Source: Lithospermum erythrorhizon (lineage: Eukaryota; Streptophyta; Magnoliopsida; Boraginales; Boraginaceae). From it: a stretch of DNA of 64,000 nucleotides. How positions within the stretch are numbered: the stretch's first letter is position 1; each line of letters opens with the position of its first letter. The notes beneath the pieces are model-generated. The model searched no databases, was not told where the DNA came from, and saw only the letters and a list, made by a program, of their open reading frames with translations. The stretch is taken from positions 806,001-870,000 of the forward strand of contig JADFUC010002295.1 in assembly GCA_019722365.1 (NCBI GenBank), read 5' to 3'. The translations under genes were made by a program, and so were the position numbers. Below are positions 23,283-35,627 of this stretch, piece by piece.

Positions 23283-26165
23283 TCACTTCTGCTTCTTGCC
23301 TGTATTACTATCTACAGAGGTAGCGGATGCCAATTCCATCAGGCGCTCATAATCAATTTCAACCAATTGATACTTCAGCTTGACTCCGAATTGCATCCAT
23401 GATCTTATACACAACAGGGCTTGGGTCGTCTCATAGGACAAAAAGACACGTCGTCTATCAATTTCATCACCTTTCTGGCAAAAGAGGTCTTCAGGTGCCA
23501 CCGCAGTTGGTTGCACGGCTAAGAAATGTCTGGCCATCAACGACAGCTGTGGATAACGTGTGATGTTCATTTTCCACCATTCCAAAACATCTGTAGATAG
23601 AGAAGCTGGTGGTTCTGACAGGTACTGAGTGAGCTCATCTGATGCTGTCGGCATGCTTGCTCTTCGTTTCTTGTGAGCAATCTCCTCAGCGAAAGAAGAA
23701 ATACCTCCATCTTCCAGCTCTTGTGAGGCATACGAATTACTAACAGACGAAAAAGGGTTGGCAGAATAATTTCTCATGAAATAATTTTTTGCTTCTACCA
23801 GATAGTCATCAGTGTTAAGTCTATCCGCGATGAGTTCCTTCTTTATCCTTGGATCAAGAATTGTTGTCATGTAAGTGAAGACATTGCAAGCTTGCTCGTT
23901 GTAGTTGTTGGCTTTTATCGACATCTTTTCTGCAGCAGTCTTAAGCCAATCAGGATCGTCTGGCAAATCTTTGCGCTCATCAATCATCTCTGTGATGTGA
24001 TCCATGAAGAACAGGACAAGCCCAATAGTCAGGATCTTACTTGTGCAAATGTTATTGATAGTTTTGCAGAAAGGATCAAGGAATTCATGCAGAATCTTAA
24101 CATCATTCTTTTCTTCAGTGCTTAGTAGCATTCTACTACCAAGGGACTCATCATTCTTCAATATAATAGTCTCCATCGATTTATTAGCCTGCAAAGATAA
24201 AGTAATCAAATTCATACATTCATTAGTAAAAGATACAAAAGATAATAGAAAAGTCTCCTCCACCAAAATGGGACATCACCTCGAACAAATAGTTGGCTTT
24301 CAATTTCCCGCATTTTTTATCTCATGAATTCATTTAATTTTCTTCATCCTCTTTCAAGCGTATACAGATTATTGGTGATCAATTTAAGAAAAAATGTGCT
24401 CATCTGATAATCTACATAGACTCGTTGAAGTTAAAACAACGATATTCGATGAAGATGTATTACCTTACATGCTATATCAAGCATCTGATAATTTCCACTC
24501 CATCGGGTAGATGTATCAAGAGGATATCTCCAATTACCCTCTGCATAAGCATTTGCACATTGAACAAAATCTTCAAAAATTTCCGAGGATGAATTCATCT
24601 CTAGCACAAGCTCCCGAATCTTCGATATAATCAATTTTGTTGAGCATAAGCCATCATCTATGATTGAACTCAGAGAATGAGCAGCGCAAGGGACATAACA
24701 AAATGGACCTGATTTCTGGTTGTCGATATCATCTTTCAATTTTTGGCATGCTTGCAAAGCATTTGGGTTAGTATTGTGGGTGCAGGATAGTACACTATCC
24801 TCAAGATTGTAAAACTTGAGGATTTTCATCAAAGCATGATAAATCTCATCACCTCCACCAGGACTAGGGATGCGACATATATCAAGAAGAACCTTTTGGA
24901 AAGACCAGCCTTCATCGATCCACTGGCATGTGACACTCATGAACAGAATTTGCTCGTAGTTGGTCCAAAAATCAAGAGTAACGGAGATCTTCGAAGAGAG
25001 CTGTTCCATGATCTCCCTGACGTCATCCTGCATGCACTTGAAAATGTCATGAAGCACCGCCTTGAACTTCTCTTCTGACCATATTTCTACTGACGGATTG
25101 AGGTATTTACTACAATTTGACAGCCACTCCTCATCGACGACGGATGGAGGCAGAGATGCTTCTACAAGAAACCTCATTAGAATCCAATTCAAATGAGTAG
25201 GGTCCATCTGAGGTGCTTTTATTTGAGGTGGAGGTTTTTTAGCAACTGTAACTGTCTGTGGAACAGGACAAACAGTAACATCCCCGGACTTCTCATATCC
25301 TGGATGGCGGTTGCTGAGATGACGTCCTAAATTTCCTTGAACATTAAAAAATATAGTGTTAATGACTAAAAAAAAGTATCTCGTCTATCCAGCATACATA
25401 TATAAGAAGAGCATTTAAACTTACCATCACATCATCGAATACATATAAAGAAAAGGGATTCCTTTGATAATCAGTAGAATAAGACTTGATTTGACATTAA
25501 TGACAGAACAGGATCACAGTTTTTACTCTAGTACAGTTGTTCTTGTGCTCTGGAGCTTGCAAGAAAGTTTGACGCTTTGACTAGAACCTTTTTACTTTCT
25601 TTACCAAAATCAAGGAGTGTGACTTCATAAACATAACAATCATGACTTATTTGTAGTGTTATTTGGTCAAAACATGGCATGGCAACTAAAATGAGTGGAG
25701 GCAGAACAATGTAGACCCTCATCAGTCACCACACACAATTATTTGCAAACATGCAGCACCATCCATAGAAGGTAATATAACCCTTATCATAATGCACAAT
25801 TGCAAATTACTTGCAAAGCAAAATATTAATTTTTTCAAAAGGCTAAAATAATGCAATGTAGTCTTAGCTTCATTATGTTAGACCACATGAACATCATATT
25901 TATTTGCAAAAGTGAATTTATAAAATGAGAATTTACCAGTTGCAGTAGCAATTGAATAGTTTTGTCCACAGAATTTGCATCTTCGACTTTTCCCATCTGG
26001 GGCAGTATCGAAAAACTTAAGATATATTGATGTCATCGTCTTTTTTCTTGGTTTTGCCGGTAGGAGATCATTTCCTTTATCAGAGGAACTCAAAGCTTGT
26101 ATTGGAACTTGATCTAAGATTGGTACAATAGAAGTCTCCATCACAGCAAGCGGTTTAGGTTCCAT
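23283..26165 (-). CDS. hAT-transposase-derived BED zinc-finger protein
   Basis: Three exons join in frame: 25937-26165, 24464-25335 and 23283-24188, giving 668 residues without a stop. A BED finger spans exons 1 and 2: CKFCGQNYSIATATG, then NLGRHLSNRHPGYE, with C-x2-C and H-x4-H ligands. A hAT catalytic-type domain follows (VTLDFWTNYE, the Asp at about residue 198). The hAT dimerisation domain is at the C-terminus (LEWWKMNITRYPQLSLMARH, APEDLFCQKGDEIDRRR). The site where active hAT enzymes carry the second acidic residue reads CTHNTNPNALQA here, with no Asp. The intact frame, lost catalytic residue and absence of flanking inverted repeats point to a domesticated host gene, probably a nuclear DNA-binding regulator like DAYSLEEPER-type proteins. 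The start ATG lies two bases after a strong acceptor (TTCCCTGCAG), so a 5' UTR intron is likely. Confidence 0.9.
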
Positions 26166-26794
26166 ATCTGCAGGGAACAAAAAATATTTTATAGATTTCC
26201 TACTAATAGAAATTAGGTCCGTTTATGAAATCATCTCATAAGACTGAACATATAAACACCTTCTTATGCTGAAAAATGTGTAAATGTATTATTAATCCAA
26301 TAAAGCTTTTATGTGTTAACTAAAAAAAGATACAATTATATTGTCTTCGACATATTTTGTAAGGTATATTAGCATTCATGAACTACTAAACCTTTCACTT
26401 ATGTAGAACCGTAATCATAAATGTTGGAAAACACTTGGCCAAAGAAGAATATGATAACAGAAACCCAAAAAACATGACCACTGCATGAAGAACTCAATCG
26501 CTTCATTAAACTCATGAGGCACATTTGCTAAATGCCCAATCATGACAACACCTAAAGACCATGTATCAAGGAAACATGAAAATGTGAACGTTGTCATACA
26601 GTCCCAACTACAATTTAAAAGGAATAGATGAGATTTTTTTATTTGCAATTGCATGTTTCCGTATCTATGGACTCACGAGATTTTATATTCTCGGGCACTT
26701 GGATATAATATAATAAATCAAAATAGCTCATTACACTAACTATGATTCTTGTCTATCGGTCTATCGTGAAGTAGTAGATAGTCTATGCATTTCA

Positions 26795-26870
26795 TCTGGG
26801 ATCACAATCCGATCCCTTTACCCCGCTTAGGTGGTAGCCTGTTCAGAGGCATTGCAGGCATGTTTGTTGT
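26795..26870. repeat. Dispersed hairpin-containing repeat, copy 1
   Basis: The core reads CCTTTACCCCGCTTAGGTGG, then TAGCCTGTTCAGAGGCATTG. It matches, in opposite orientation, the segment at 59940-60000 (CCTACCCCGCTTAGGCGGGA, then GCCTCTTCAAAGGCATCGGG). The CCCGC-CTAAG-GCGGG part can form a hairpin. It resembles a SINE-type or other dispersed plant repeat. The class is not established. Confidence 0.55.
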
Positions 26871-27327
26871 ATTATTTGCAATTGCAATTGAATCTAAATG
26901 CAAACATTCTAAGCCTATAAGAATCATGGAATATAAGCTAATACATTAACTTTCCTCATAATTGTACCTTTCAAGGCTTTACAAGCCCCCATAGGACTCC
27001 ACGCCATTACTGTCGAGATGGATCCAGAAGATACTATTAATAATTACATTACTAGCTCCCTCTTCCTTTCTTCAACTAGTCCACTACTAACTGATCAATT
27101 CTGCATTTCACTTCAAACCCATCAAACAACCAGATACAATCAACACAATACCTCCAAATAAAACCATAAATTTACTAACTAAGCATAAAAATTGGATCTT
27201 TATACTATAAACCATGACTAAAAAGCAAGATTGCAACAAATTCTATACCAACTTTCCTATCCAAAGAAACCCATATACTCCAATACAGTAACTCCAATTG
27301 AACCACTTGTTCCTTCAATAATTTTGC

Positions 27328-27400
27328 AAAATTGAAAAAAGATGCAATTTTTATTAGAACTTAACAAAATTGGAAAAAAAGATGCAATTTTTATTAGAAA
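27328..27400. repeat. Short tandem duplication
   Basis: Two adjacent copies of a roughly 37-bp unit: AAATTGGAAAAAAGATG, then CAATTTTTATTAGAA, repeated with a one-base difference in the A run. Confidence 0.75.
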
Positions 27401-27933
27401 TTCTTGGTATTTCAATGTGGGGGTGATCAAATTTCCCTCTTTATTCACTTTCTTGCTCTTGATTTCACTCTTCTCATGTTTTCTTGCACTAATTCCCATT
27501 TTCATACTTAGGAAGAACAAAAAGAAGTAAAGGGCATTTTTCTTCATGATATAGGAATAAACAGTATTTTACAATTTGTGTAATTGAGTAATATTATGTT
27601 GGTTATGTTAAGATCATCCTACGGCTACATGTATATTGTTTTTTCTGCATAGCTTAAAGACATAATTTGTTCTATCAAATTTGAATTTTTAATTTTATAA
27701 TAAATTCGTAAAGTCATGTCCATCATTCGATTACATGTTATTTGTTTTAAATATAATTAAACACAATAAAATATGTGGTTATTATTTAATAAATATAGAG
27801 AGAGATTACATGAAGTGGAGAATAAAAAACATTGCTCAAATATGTCTGTTAATGAAGTAGAGATGGAGTAATATGCTAAAGAAAACACACAAGACATGGT
27901 CCAACTATAAGTACACAGTGTTTTTAAAGCAAA

Positions 27934-28025
27934 AAAATGACTATTTTGCCCCTAAATGAAACTTCCTCCTTAAATGAAACTTTCTCAAATACTACTTACA
28001 AATAGGGGGATAAAATAGTCATTTT
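27934..28025. repeat. Inverted repeat with a further half copy
   Basis: The left arm 27934-27954 (AAAATGACTATTTTGCCCCT) and right arm 28003-28025 (TAGGGGGATAAAATAGTC, then ATTTT) pair almost completely, around a loop of about 48 bases. A third half copy in left-arm orientation lies at 28092-28115 (TAAATGACTATTTTGTTCTC). This looks like a remnant of a small foldback element. Confidence 0.6.
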
Positions 28026-30747
28026 ACATCCAAAAATTTACTGTTTGGAGTGTGCTTATAGAATGGCTGTCACTGAAAGTGTTTGCAGGGTTAAATGACT
28101 ATTTTGTTCTCTAAATAAACTTCTTCAATCTCTGCTAAAGAAAATGATAATTTCATCAAAATTGAATCTGAAACGATAATTAATATTCATTTATAAATCA
28201 TAATTGTATTACATATACAATTACATAACCGAGTACTATGACATCAATTGGAACATAAGGGATTTTCCCCAAAATATAACTAATCAGATGAAAATCTTAT
28301 AGAATCACATATCGATATCTACCAAAAGAAAATTATACTACAAATTACACACAAAATATCTCTACTAAATACATTCATCCCGAGTATATATTCACTAAGA
28401 ATAACGATTCAAAATAATCATCAATCGAGAAGACAATCAACAAATATTAACCCAAGTAATAAAGAAAAACTACCTAACTATGTAAAAAAATATTAGATTA
28501 ACAATATCTAACACTTTTGATTATTGAAAATAGAAAAAAAATTGAAGCGGGGAATAAAAACCACGTAACATTGCTATATTCCTCCCAAAAGTATCAGCAG
28601 TTTTTTTTTATTGTCTTGAGAGAGAGACGTGGGAGGAGAGGAAATTTTGGAAAATGCCTGACAATTTCAACCAAATTTTTAACACTATTTCGATGTGTTT
28701 TTAGAAGCATATGGAAATCCAAGCCCATTTTTCACTTATTTTGTTCCTGCCTCTCAGTATTTTTATCATTTTGCAAATTATTTGTAAGTATTAAAACTTC
28801 ATTCCCACAAAGTCAATTAGTTAAGATATGAATAAAGCTTTTTGTTAAGCTGATCACCAAATAAATCTAAGATATTTTGTAGATGGGATAAGAATGAATT
28901 GCAGGCGCTAATTTGCGAAGTTCGATCATCTCTCTCTCTCCAACATGAGAATGCTTTTCAAATATGTTAAAGAATTCATGACTTGTACAATGTGGGACTT
29001 ACCCATGACCCTAAACCCTACTTGTAATTCATCAATTTTTCGATGGGATATCATGATAAGAATTTGTAAGATTTCAACATGTTCCTATTACAGAGATGTA
29101 AAAACTTTGCATGGTATTATATTATATAGGAGATGTAACATTAGAACAAACTGCATATGCTTAACCAGATAACAAGAAAACTTGAGTTCTTAATCAAGCT
29201 GATGTTGCCAGACTACTGCAAACGAACTAGTAAGAATTCACATCACAAGGTTTATGAGGAGATATCTCTAATTCAATCCTATATAATGAATTTGACCACC
29301 ATCCAATAATTAACATACAACAAACTTATTATTGCTCTTCTGCAGGATTTTCTTTCTTGGCGAAGCTACGGATATAACGTGTACATCATTGACAAATAGG
29401 TAAGAATTTTCTAGCTGTGCACGGCCAAATAGCTCTATGCCTCAGCTATATGCAATTAAGTAGATACATTATTACCTTCTTATAATCAAAGAAGTGTTTC
29501 ACCTTTACTGCAACTTTTAGCCTGCTCTGCAATCCTGTCGCCTATGACTACATGTCACTTCTCCAGCCTAGTTGTGCCTCAGGGTTATCAATCATGGACT
29601 CACAAGAAACAACACCCCATGTCTTCATCCAATATCCAAACATACAGAACAAGTATGTTATATCGACTTCATACTAAGGCTTCACTTAGTTCTCTTGAAC
29701 GAGGGTGGAGGGGGAGGGGAGGGTCCCCTTTTCCGGTGGTGAAGGAAAGCAGCTCTATGCAGTTTGATAGGAAGGGATGATCTCTACACTCTAACAGTTA
29801 AACAGTTTGATGGAGAGAGTAGTACATGGGAGGTGGAAGGCTTCGACCTTTTCATCCCCTCCCCTCTCGACCAAACTAACGCATGGCAATCCGTAGTCAT
29901 CCATGCCTCTCCAATTCACCTCTTCTTGCTTTAGAACCAAGACGAAAACTAAGCCAAACATGAAGTTTTTGACATTATCTTCGACATGCAAATGCAAAAG
30001 TTACTACTAAATCAAACAGACGTTGGATATAATCATTTCAGAAGAATATTTGCATTTTTTTCCAGTCAGAACTCACACGCAATGTCTGCCAGGTCAACTG
30101 CCCAAGGCTGTCAAGACACCACTTCTAAACTCCACCTCAAATAGGTGCCGGATGATTCATGACCAATGAAAGGCTTCAATGAGATACTCAGTAGTGTGGT
30201 TTCAACCTTCGACAAAAGATGCTCCAAACCACTGCTCTTTGTCCTAATTTCCTTTTAACTTCATATTTTGACATGAGTCGGCCACTCTAAATGTCCTTCA
30301 CCCAGAATACCAGAAAACCAAACAAAACATAACAACCAGTGAATGCTGGAGGGATTCCTCGGTTCTGGCTGGAGAACCGATACTCAGGCACCACATGAAA
30401 ACAATGAAAATCCTAAGCTCGACAGAGTGACAACTAATATCATGAAGCAATAAGATAATTACTCAATTAACATCTGACATTCAATAAAAAACAAAGTTCA
30501 ATCTATATATTGCGATCATCACGTAAAATATATATAAAGAACACATTCAATGTCATGTCTCCATCTAACTGAAATGCTAATGTACCATATTCAAATAATT
30601 TGTCATACTGATAATGTACACAGAGTTCAATAGTCAGATAATCAATTAAGAACAAGTTCCATCCTGCTATATATCAAACATTCTTGCATAACTTATAAAT
30701 TACAAACAATTTTAACCAAACAAACATTAAACACATCACAAAACATA

Positions 30748-31222
30748 TCATTTCCTTTTACTTTTATTACCCTTTTTCCCCTTCTTGACATTCTCCTCCT
30801 CACTCTCGTAATCATCCTCACTTTCTTCTTCATCACCATCATCATCATTGTCATTATCATCCTCAGATGATGGAGAAGGATCAAGCCTAGCAGCATCCTT
30901 AGCCCACCTAATCACCTTCTCCACTTCATCCTCCTCATCCTCCTCCTCACCCTCACCACCAAAACTCTCTAAATTCCCATTTTCACAGCAACTTTTTCAG
31001 TGTTCAATCTTCCCAACAAATCATCACTACCACCATGATTTTCAGATTGTTTGTTGATTGATGGGTTTTTGGGTTTGTGTTTTTGGGTATTTTGGTTGGA
31101 TTTGAGGGCTTGAAAACGTTGATCTAGATCAGGACGAAAACATCTTCATGTGCTGCTTGTAATAACTCTTCAACTTCATCGTTTTTTATGTCAACAGTTT
31201 TCTTCTTCTTTGGATTACTCAT
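30748..31222 (-). pseudogene. Acidic FYVE-protein-like pseudogene
   Basis: The first frame reads MSNPKKKKTVDIKNDEVEEL, then LQAAHEDVF. A frame change then gives RPDLDQRFQALKSNQ and DDLLGRLNTEKVAVKMG. A second change gives NLESFGGEGEEEDEEDEVEK, VIRWAKDAARLDPSPSSEDD and a long Asp/Glu run, ending KGKKGNKSKRK and a stop. DEVEELL-AA, DLD-RF-ALK and IRWAKDAARLDPSP are phrases I associate with plant homologues of the FYVE-type abscission checkpoint regulator group, though the FYVE finger itself is not present. At least two frameshifts and the apparent absence of introns suggest a dead, perhaps processed, copy. The family link is recall-based. Confidence 0.5.
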
Positions 31223-32429
31223 TTTTGGGAAATTGGAAAAATTGCAGCTTTGTTCTTGATCTCCACCACTGAGAACTTGTGTAACTGCAGCTTTATTCTT
31301 CTTTCTTCGATATTTAAAATTAATTGAGTTGACTAGAATATTAGTTTTACCCAATAAATTAAGCGATGATGCAAAGAATGAATTGTTGTCTCAATGTCAT
31401 ACCTTGTTTAACTCAACAGCATTTAAAAGATAATATTATACTCTTCCGTCTCAATTTACTGATCACGTGAAGAAAATATTTCATTTTACTTTTTACTGAT
31501 CACAGAATTTACGCAATTTTATCTTGATCTTTCCACTTTTATCCCTTAATAAAATACTTTTTTACTTCCATAATCAACTAAATCGATTCGCGGATCACAT
31601 TTTTAGAAAAAAGAAGACATGATCTTTAACTTTTCATAGATTTTTATTTGAACTATAATCATGGTTACACTTCTCAATATGGGGACATTTATTATAATTC
31701 ATCATTCAATCAATTTATTTGATTTTCACATATCAGATAAATTGATATTCAATTACTATTTAACTATATTATTAAAAAATTATTATTTAAATATTTAAAA
31801 GATTAACCAACAGAGTAATTAGAATAAGGAATAATTAATAATCGATCATTGCAATTCAATTTTCAAAAAGTCAAACGACAATTAAATGGATTAAGAAATA
31901 ATACTAACTTAATTAATAGTTAGAATTCCCTCAACTCAAATTATCGTTAATTGTTGTGAACGGAATGGATAATCCGGCAACCGAAAAATAGCCTACTAAA
32001 AAATCTGATTCGACAATCGTCTAAGGCTATCAAGAGTCAACCCCATGCCTCTAGATTATTACTCCCTCCATCCCTAAATATTAAGACTCATTTAATTAGA
32101 TTGTTACTCCCTCCATCCCTAAATGTTAAAGACTCATTTAATTGGGATCATACTCCCTCCATTCCTAAATGTTAAAGACTCATTTAATTTTTCACAAACT
32201 TTAAAAAAATTTAGAGTCATGATAAGTACAACTTTTTGGTTCACAAAATCTCATCGCAGCAAAATTCACTATCAAGCCATCCGGTACAATATTCTCCAAA
32301 CAAATCTCTGTTAAGGTGAAGTAGGGAAAGCAAGTTTCTCCATATTTAGCTTAAAATGGAATATTTTCTATATAGGTTCTATGACAAACCCCAATAATTG
32401 AACAACACAACAATGCAAATTTATGTAAT
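31223..32429. other. Intergenic DNA with stacked MITE termini
   Basis: AT-rich DNA without a supported gene. A Stowaway-like end (ACTCTTCCGTCTCAATTTAC) lies at about 31440 without a matching partner. The triple repeat at 32062-32190 is listed separately. The remainder is the 3' flank of the C3HC gene. Confidence 0.5.
32062..32190. repeat. Three tandem copies of a Stowaway-type end
   Basis: Three successive copies of TACTCCCTCCATCCCTAAAT followed by GTTAAAGACTCATTTAATT, about 42-46 bp apart. Copy 1 has ATTAAGACT and copy 3 has ATTCC. CTCCCTCC is the hallmark terminus of Stowaway MITEs. Only one end type is seen, so this is a tandemly amplified terminus rather than three elements. Confidence 0.8.
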
Positions 32430-35400
32430 TTACAAAGCATGAAAATCATCCTGCAACCTCACAGCAGAAACCTCTCCTGCTTTGGATCGGTGAGCTAGCT
32501 TAGTCCGTTTTGAGGATGGTGGCGTAAACAGCTTTCTGATTGATTCAATTGGGTCATCCACCTGTATAACATTGAAGTTAGTAGATTAGCATGTCTAGCA
32601 AGAAGATTAATGCCAAGACTCGAGCTCTTTTTTTAGCAATAGGAGGGCAGTTGCCTCAGTTACATGTATTTGTAACGACCATTGTTATGCATGCTTCAAT
32701 ATACATAAATTCTACATATGGTAACAGTTCTGACAAAGGTAGGAATACGAATCCAGTTGCTCAGATTAGAATAACACCAAAGACACCATCCTTAATTCAA
32801 TTATTTGCATACCTCTATCAAGGAAGATGAAGCACTTTCAGCTGAAGGACTTGAAAATTCATTGTGGCGTTGCAGAGCAGCGAGTGTTTGCTGCCATCCT
32901 GGTTTAGAATTATTCGTTGAGGTGATCCATGGGCAAAAATGTCTGTGCTGTCTGATTGGATCGAAATCCATCTTTTTATTGGGAGGTACTAGAGGAAGAC
33001 CCTTCTCTGCAGAAATTAAAAAGTCAGTTTGATGGATAGTGTGTTCAATAAATGCAATATGGTCAACAACTTATTAAGCAACCTATGATGCTTCATGGAG
33101 AGTTGGAGACTCATAAGCTCACAGTTCAATATAGTATATAACTTCTCGGTGTATAATTAATCCCGCCTACTGCTACTATTATATGTATAATTTTTAATTA
33201 ACCAGAATATAATATACTTAAACATAGAGCTTATTCCCACAAAGAAAGGTAGTGAAATCAACATCTCAACGTTTTGACTAACTAAATGATGCTCGGCAGA
33301 GGTGATGCTGGAGAGATGGAGGGGAAACACAGGAAATCCTCTGACCGTAGAGATACTATAATGAGTGGGGACTGGGGGGTTGTCAAAGAAAAATCGCATA
33401 CTGTCAAATCCATTTAACCAATTAGATGTCTGAGAAAAGGTATAATTGAACAGAAAACAGAAAATATCGCAGCCAGGGAAGGCAGAATGAGCAACAACAT
33501 GGAAAGTCCACTTACCTAAGGCAGAGGGAACATGGTTGTCAACAGGAAGCACTTCAGGTCCCACCTGTCTGTTCTCCGTGCTATCACATTGAGTGGAATT
33601 CACAGCACTAGCATGTGTACCATTCTTACTATTATTTCCATCTACACAAGAAGCAATACCTCCAATCGTGGAGTAAAAATCACTTGGTTCTTGGGAACTA
33701 CATTGTCCCTGATCTCCTGAAGCTATTGCATTCACATTTCGATTTTCACCAAATCCACTAGTGTTGGGGGGATCTTGTACTACAGCATTTGAACTTGTTG
33801 ATTGATTTTGTAGGATATCATTATGGTCCCTGCTTTCAGAAGTTTCCCCTCTAGATTCATTTTCACTTACTACGACTATGTTTTGGTCTTTGCACACCTT
33901 TAATGAATTTGTGACATGAAATTGGTCACTAAAATTCGGGTCACTTGAAAATCGAGCCCTCAAGTTTCTCCCAACAAGTGGCAAAGATATAATTGCTCTA
34001 TAATTCTGCTTTGTTGGAGGAGGACCACCAGCAATGGTCAAGTTCAGTTTTGATGGACCTTCATCAAGAACTTTTGTTCCAATAGGAGTAATATCTGTTA
34101 ACTTCTCGGTACTGTTGTTATAATGACCGATATTATTTCCACCACTAATATCAGTATATCCGACCAATCTTAAGAATTCCATGGGTCGTGGAAGAGATGA
34201 AAATGCCCATAATCCCATCAGCACCAAAGCTATAATAAGAACTGCTGCACTAGGGATCAAAATCTATTTCAGATGCAGCATTATAGGTGGCTGCCTCCAT
34301 ACCCTCAACAATAGACGAAGGAAATTCCTTAATAGAGTGGTTTGGTAGAGCAGATACAGTATCACGGTATGTTATTATTTATGTTCCCACCCACATAAAT
34401 CCATTTACCCTTTGCGCCTGCAATCACATCTACATCAAGAATATGAAAAGATCACTGACATCATTTGTTAGTTATATACCAATCCCAACTCATACATACA
34501 CACAGCCTAAGAGTGTCTTCTTCTTTTTATAATTTTCAGTAACATGCTTATTTATACACCTTATCAAGCAAATCAAGATGCATGTGAACAAGGAGAATGT
34601 GGGGGGCAGGGTGATTCATGATTCAGTTAAAGCCTGTGGAGTTCTCTGCATCTACATAGGCTTTTCTATAACACAATATTCACTTAATGAAAAATAAAGA
34701 ACCGAAAGTTAGGAATGCATGAGAAAAATAAACAAAAAAGGAGTCCATGACATGTTCGGACCATTTTAAGGATGAGCTTCTCAGTATTATACTCAATTGA
34801 GTCTGCAGCTATGGCAAAAACCAACATCCGAAAGATCTGGTTAATCACTGCTCTATGATTTAGAAATCTGAGTATCAACATATAGGATGCCCCTTGAGAA
34901 AATGGTCAAGCTGAGGACTTTTCATGTAATCGATGGCAGATGACGAAATTGTAATCTAACTAAGATAAAGACGTTTGGAAACTGTGCTAGTCCTTCATCG
35001 CAGATATTATCAACCCATGGACATAGAAGTTTGTGACCACTGTCTAGTTTTAAGCTGTAAACCAGAGCCGTTTTCTCAACTGATCACAGAAGTATCAATC
35101 AGAAATTATTTGATAAATATTAGATTCAAAAGCCTGAAGGTGGAAGAGAAGCACAACTCACTTTGTTCCTGAGTCCAAGCTTGTGGAGTTGAAACAAGAA
35201 GTCGGGCTCCACATGCTTCACATGTAATAGTATCTATATCTACATTTATCCAACCTCTTTCTTTGGTGCAATTATAGCACCTATCGCTTAAAAATCATAA
35301 GATAATTTAAACATGATCTATTAAAAGAAAATTTACACTAACACGGTAAGAAGAGAACTAGCGAATATATCTTAGAGTAAAGCTTCAACGACAAAATTAA

Positions 35401-35627
35401 ATAACAACAACAAAAATTAAATTAACATTCCATGTCAATGTGAATGTAGAGCAGAAAAGCAAGCTAACCTGTGGCTTGGCAAACCAAGTCATGGACTTGA
35501 ACGTCGCTAACCTCCTGAATAAATCACGACGATCCCATGGTCTGCACTGAGGCGGTTGAACTGATTTCAAAGAGCCGGATTGTCTTTCTAAATTGTTAAC
35601 CGCATTCCCTCTCGAATTCGGGTTCAT
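32430..35627 (-). pseudogene. C3HC zinc-finger (NIPA/ZC3HC1-like) gene, apparently disrupted
   Basis: Exon 1 (35469-35627) starts MNPNSRGNAVNNLER and has CRPWDRRDLFRRLATFKSMT then WFAKPQ, the C3HC-domain start. Exon 2 (35162 to about 35285) carries CYNCTKERGWINVDID and CEACGARLLVSTPQAW and ends at a strong GTGAGT. Exon 3 (from 35079) has SLKLDSGHKLLCPWVDNICD. Later exons give GLWAFSSLPRPMEFLRLVG (33516-34260), MDFDPIRQHRHFCPWI (32813-33007) and a last exon ending RLQDDFHAL (32430-32561). ZC3HC1-type proteins are nuclear; the human one sits at the nuclear pore basket. Defects: the exon 1 to exon 2 join loses frame; about 20 codons are missing between QFPN and ISSSAIDYMKSPQL (34890-34985); the expected cysteine block before GLWAFSS reads AVLIIALVLM through two compensating indels. 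It is either a pseudogene or damaged by assembly. Confidence 0.75.

Larger units (their letters stand above)
26166..30747. other. Upstream region of the hAT-derived gene; no clear gene
   Basis: The region presumably includes the distal 5' UTR exon and promoter of the hAT-derived gene (26.2-27.6 kb). It contains a dispersed hairpin repeat at 26795-26870, a short tandem duplication (27328-27400), an inverted repeat at 27.9 kb and CT-rich runs. A segment at 29346-29399 is bordered by CTGCAG| and |GTAAGAAT and could be a non-coding exon on the plus strand. Open frames up to 104 codons exist, but none resembles a protein family. Confidence 0.45.

Noticed and set aside
24004..24327. Plus-strand 107-codon frame
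   Set aside because: It is the antisense shadow of the hAT-derived gene's third exon and intron.
26415..26654. Minus-strand frame with DTWSLGVVMIGHLANVPHEF, resembling a kinase WSLGV motif or an alpha/beta-hydrolase C-terminus
   Set aside because: Only a few residues match either family, no neighbouring exons were found, and the two readings contradict each other.
28517..28831. 104-codon plus-strand frame
   Set aside because: Low-complexity composition and no recognisable domain; likely chance in AT-rich DNA.
30693..30896. Met/Arg-rich minus-strand frame
   Set aside because: It is an out-of-frame reading of the acidic C-terminus of the FYVE-like pseudogene.
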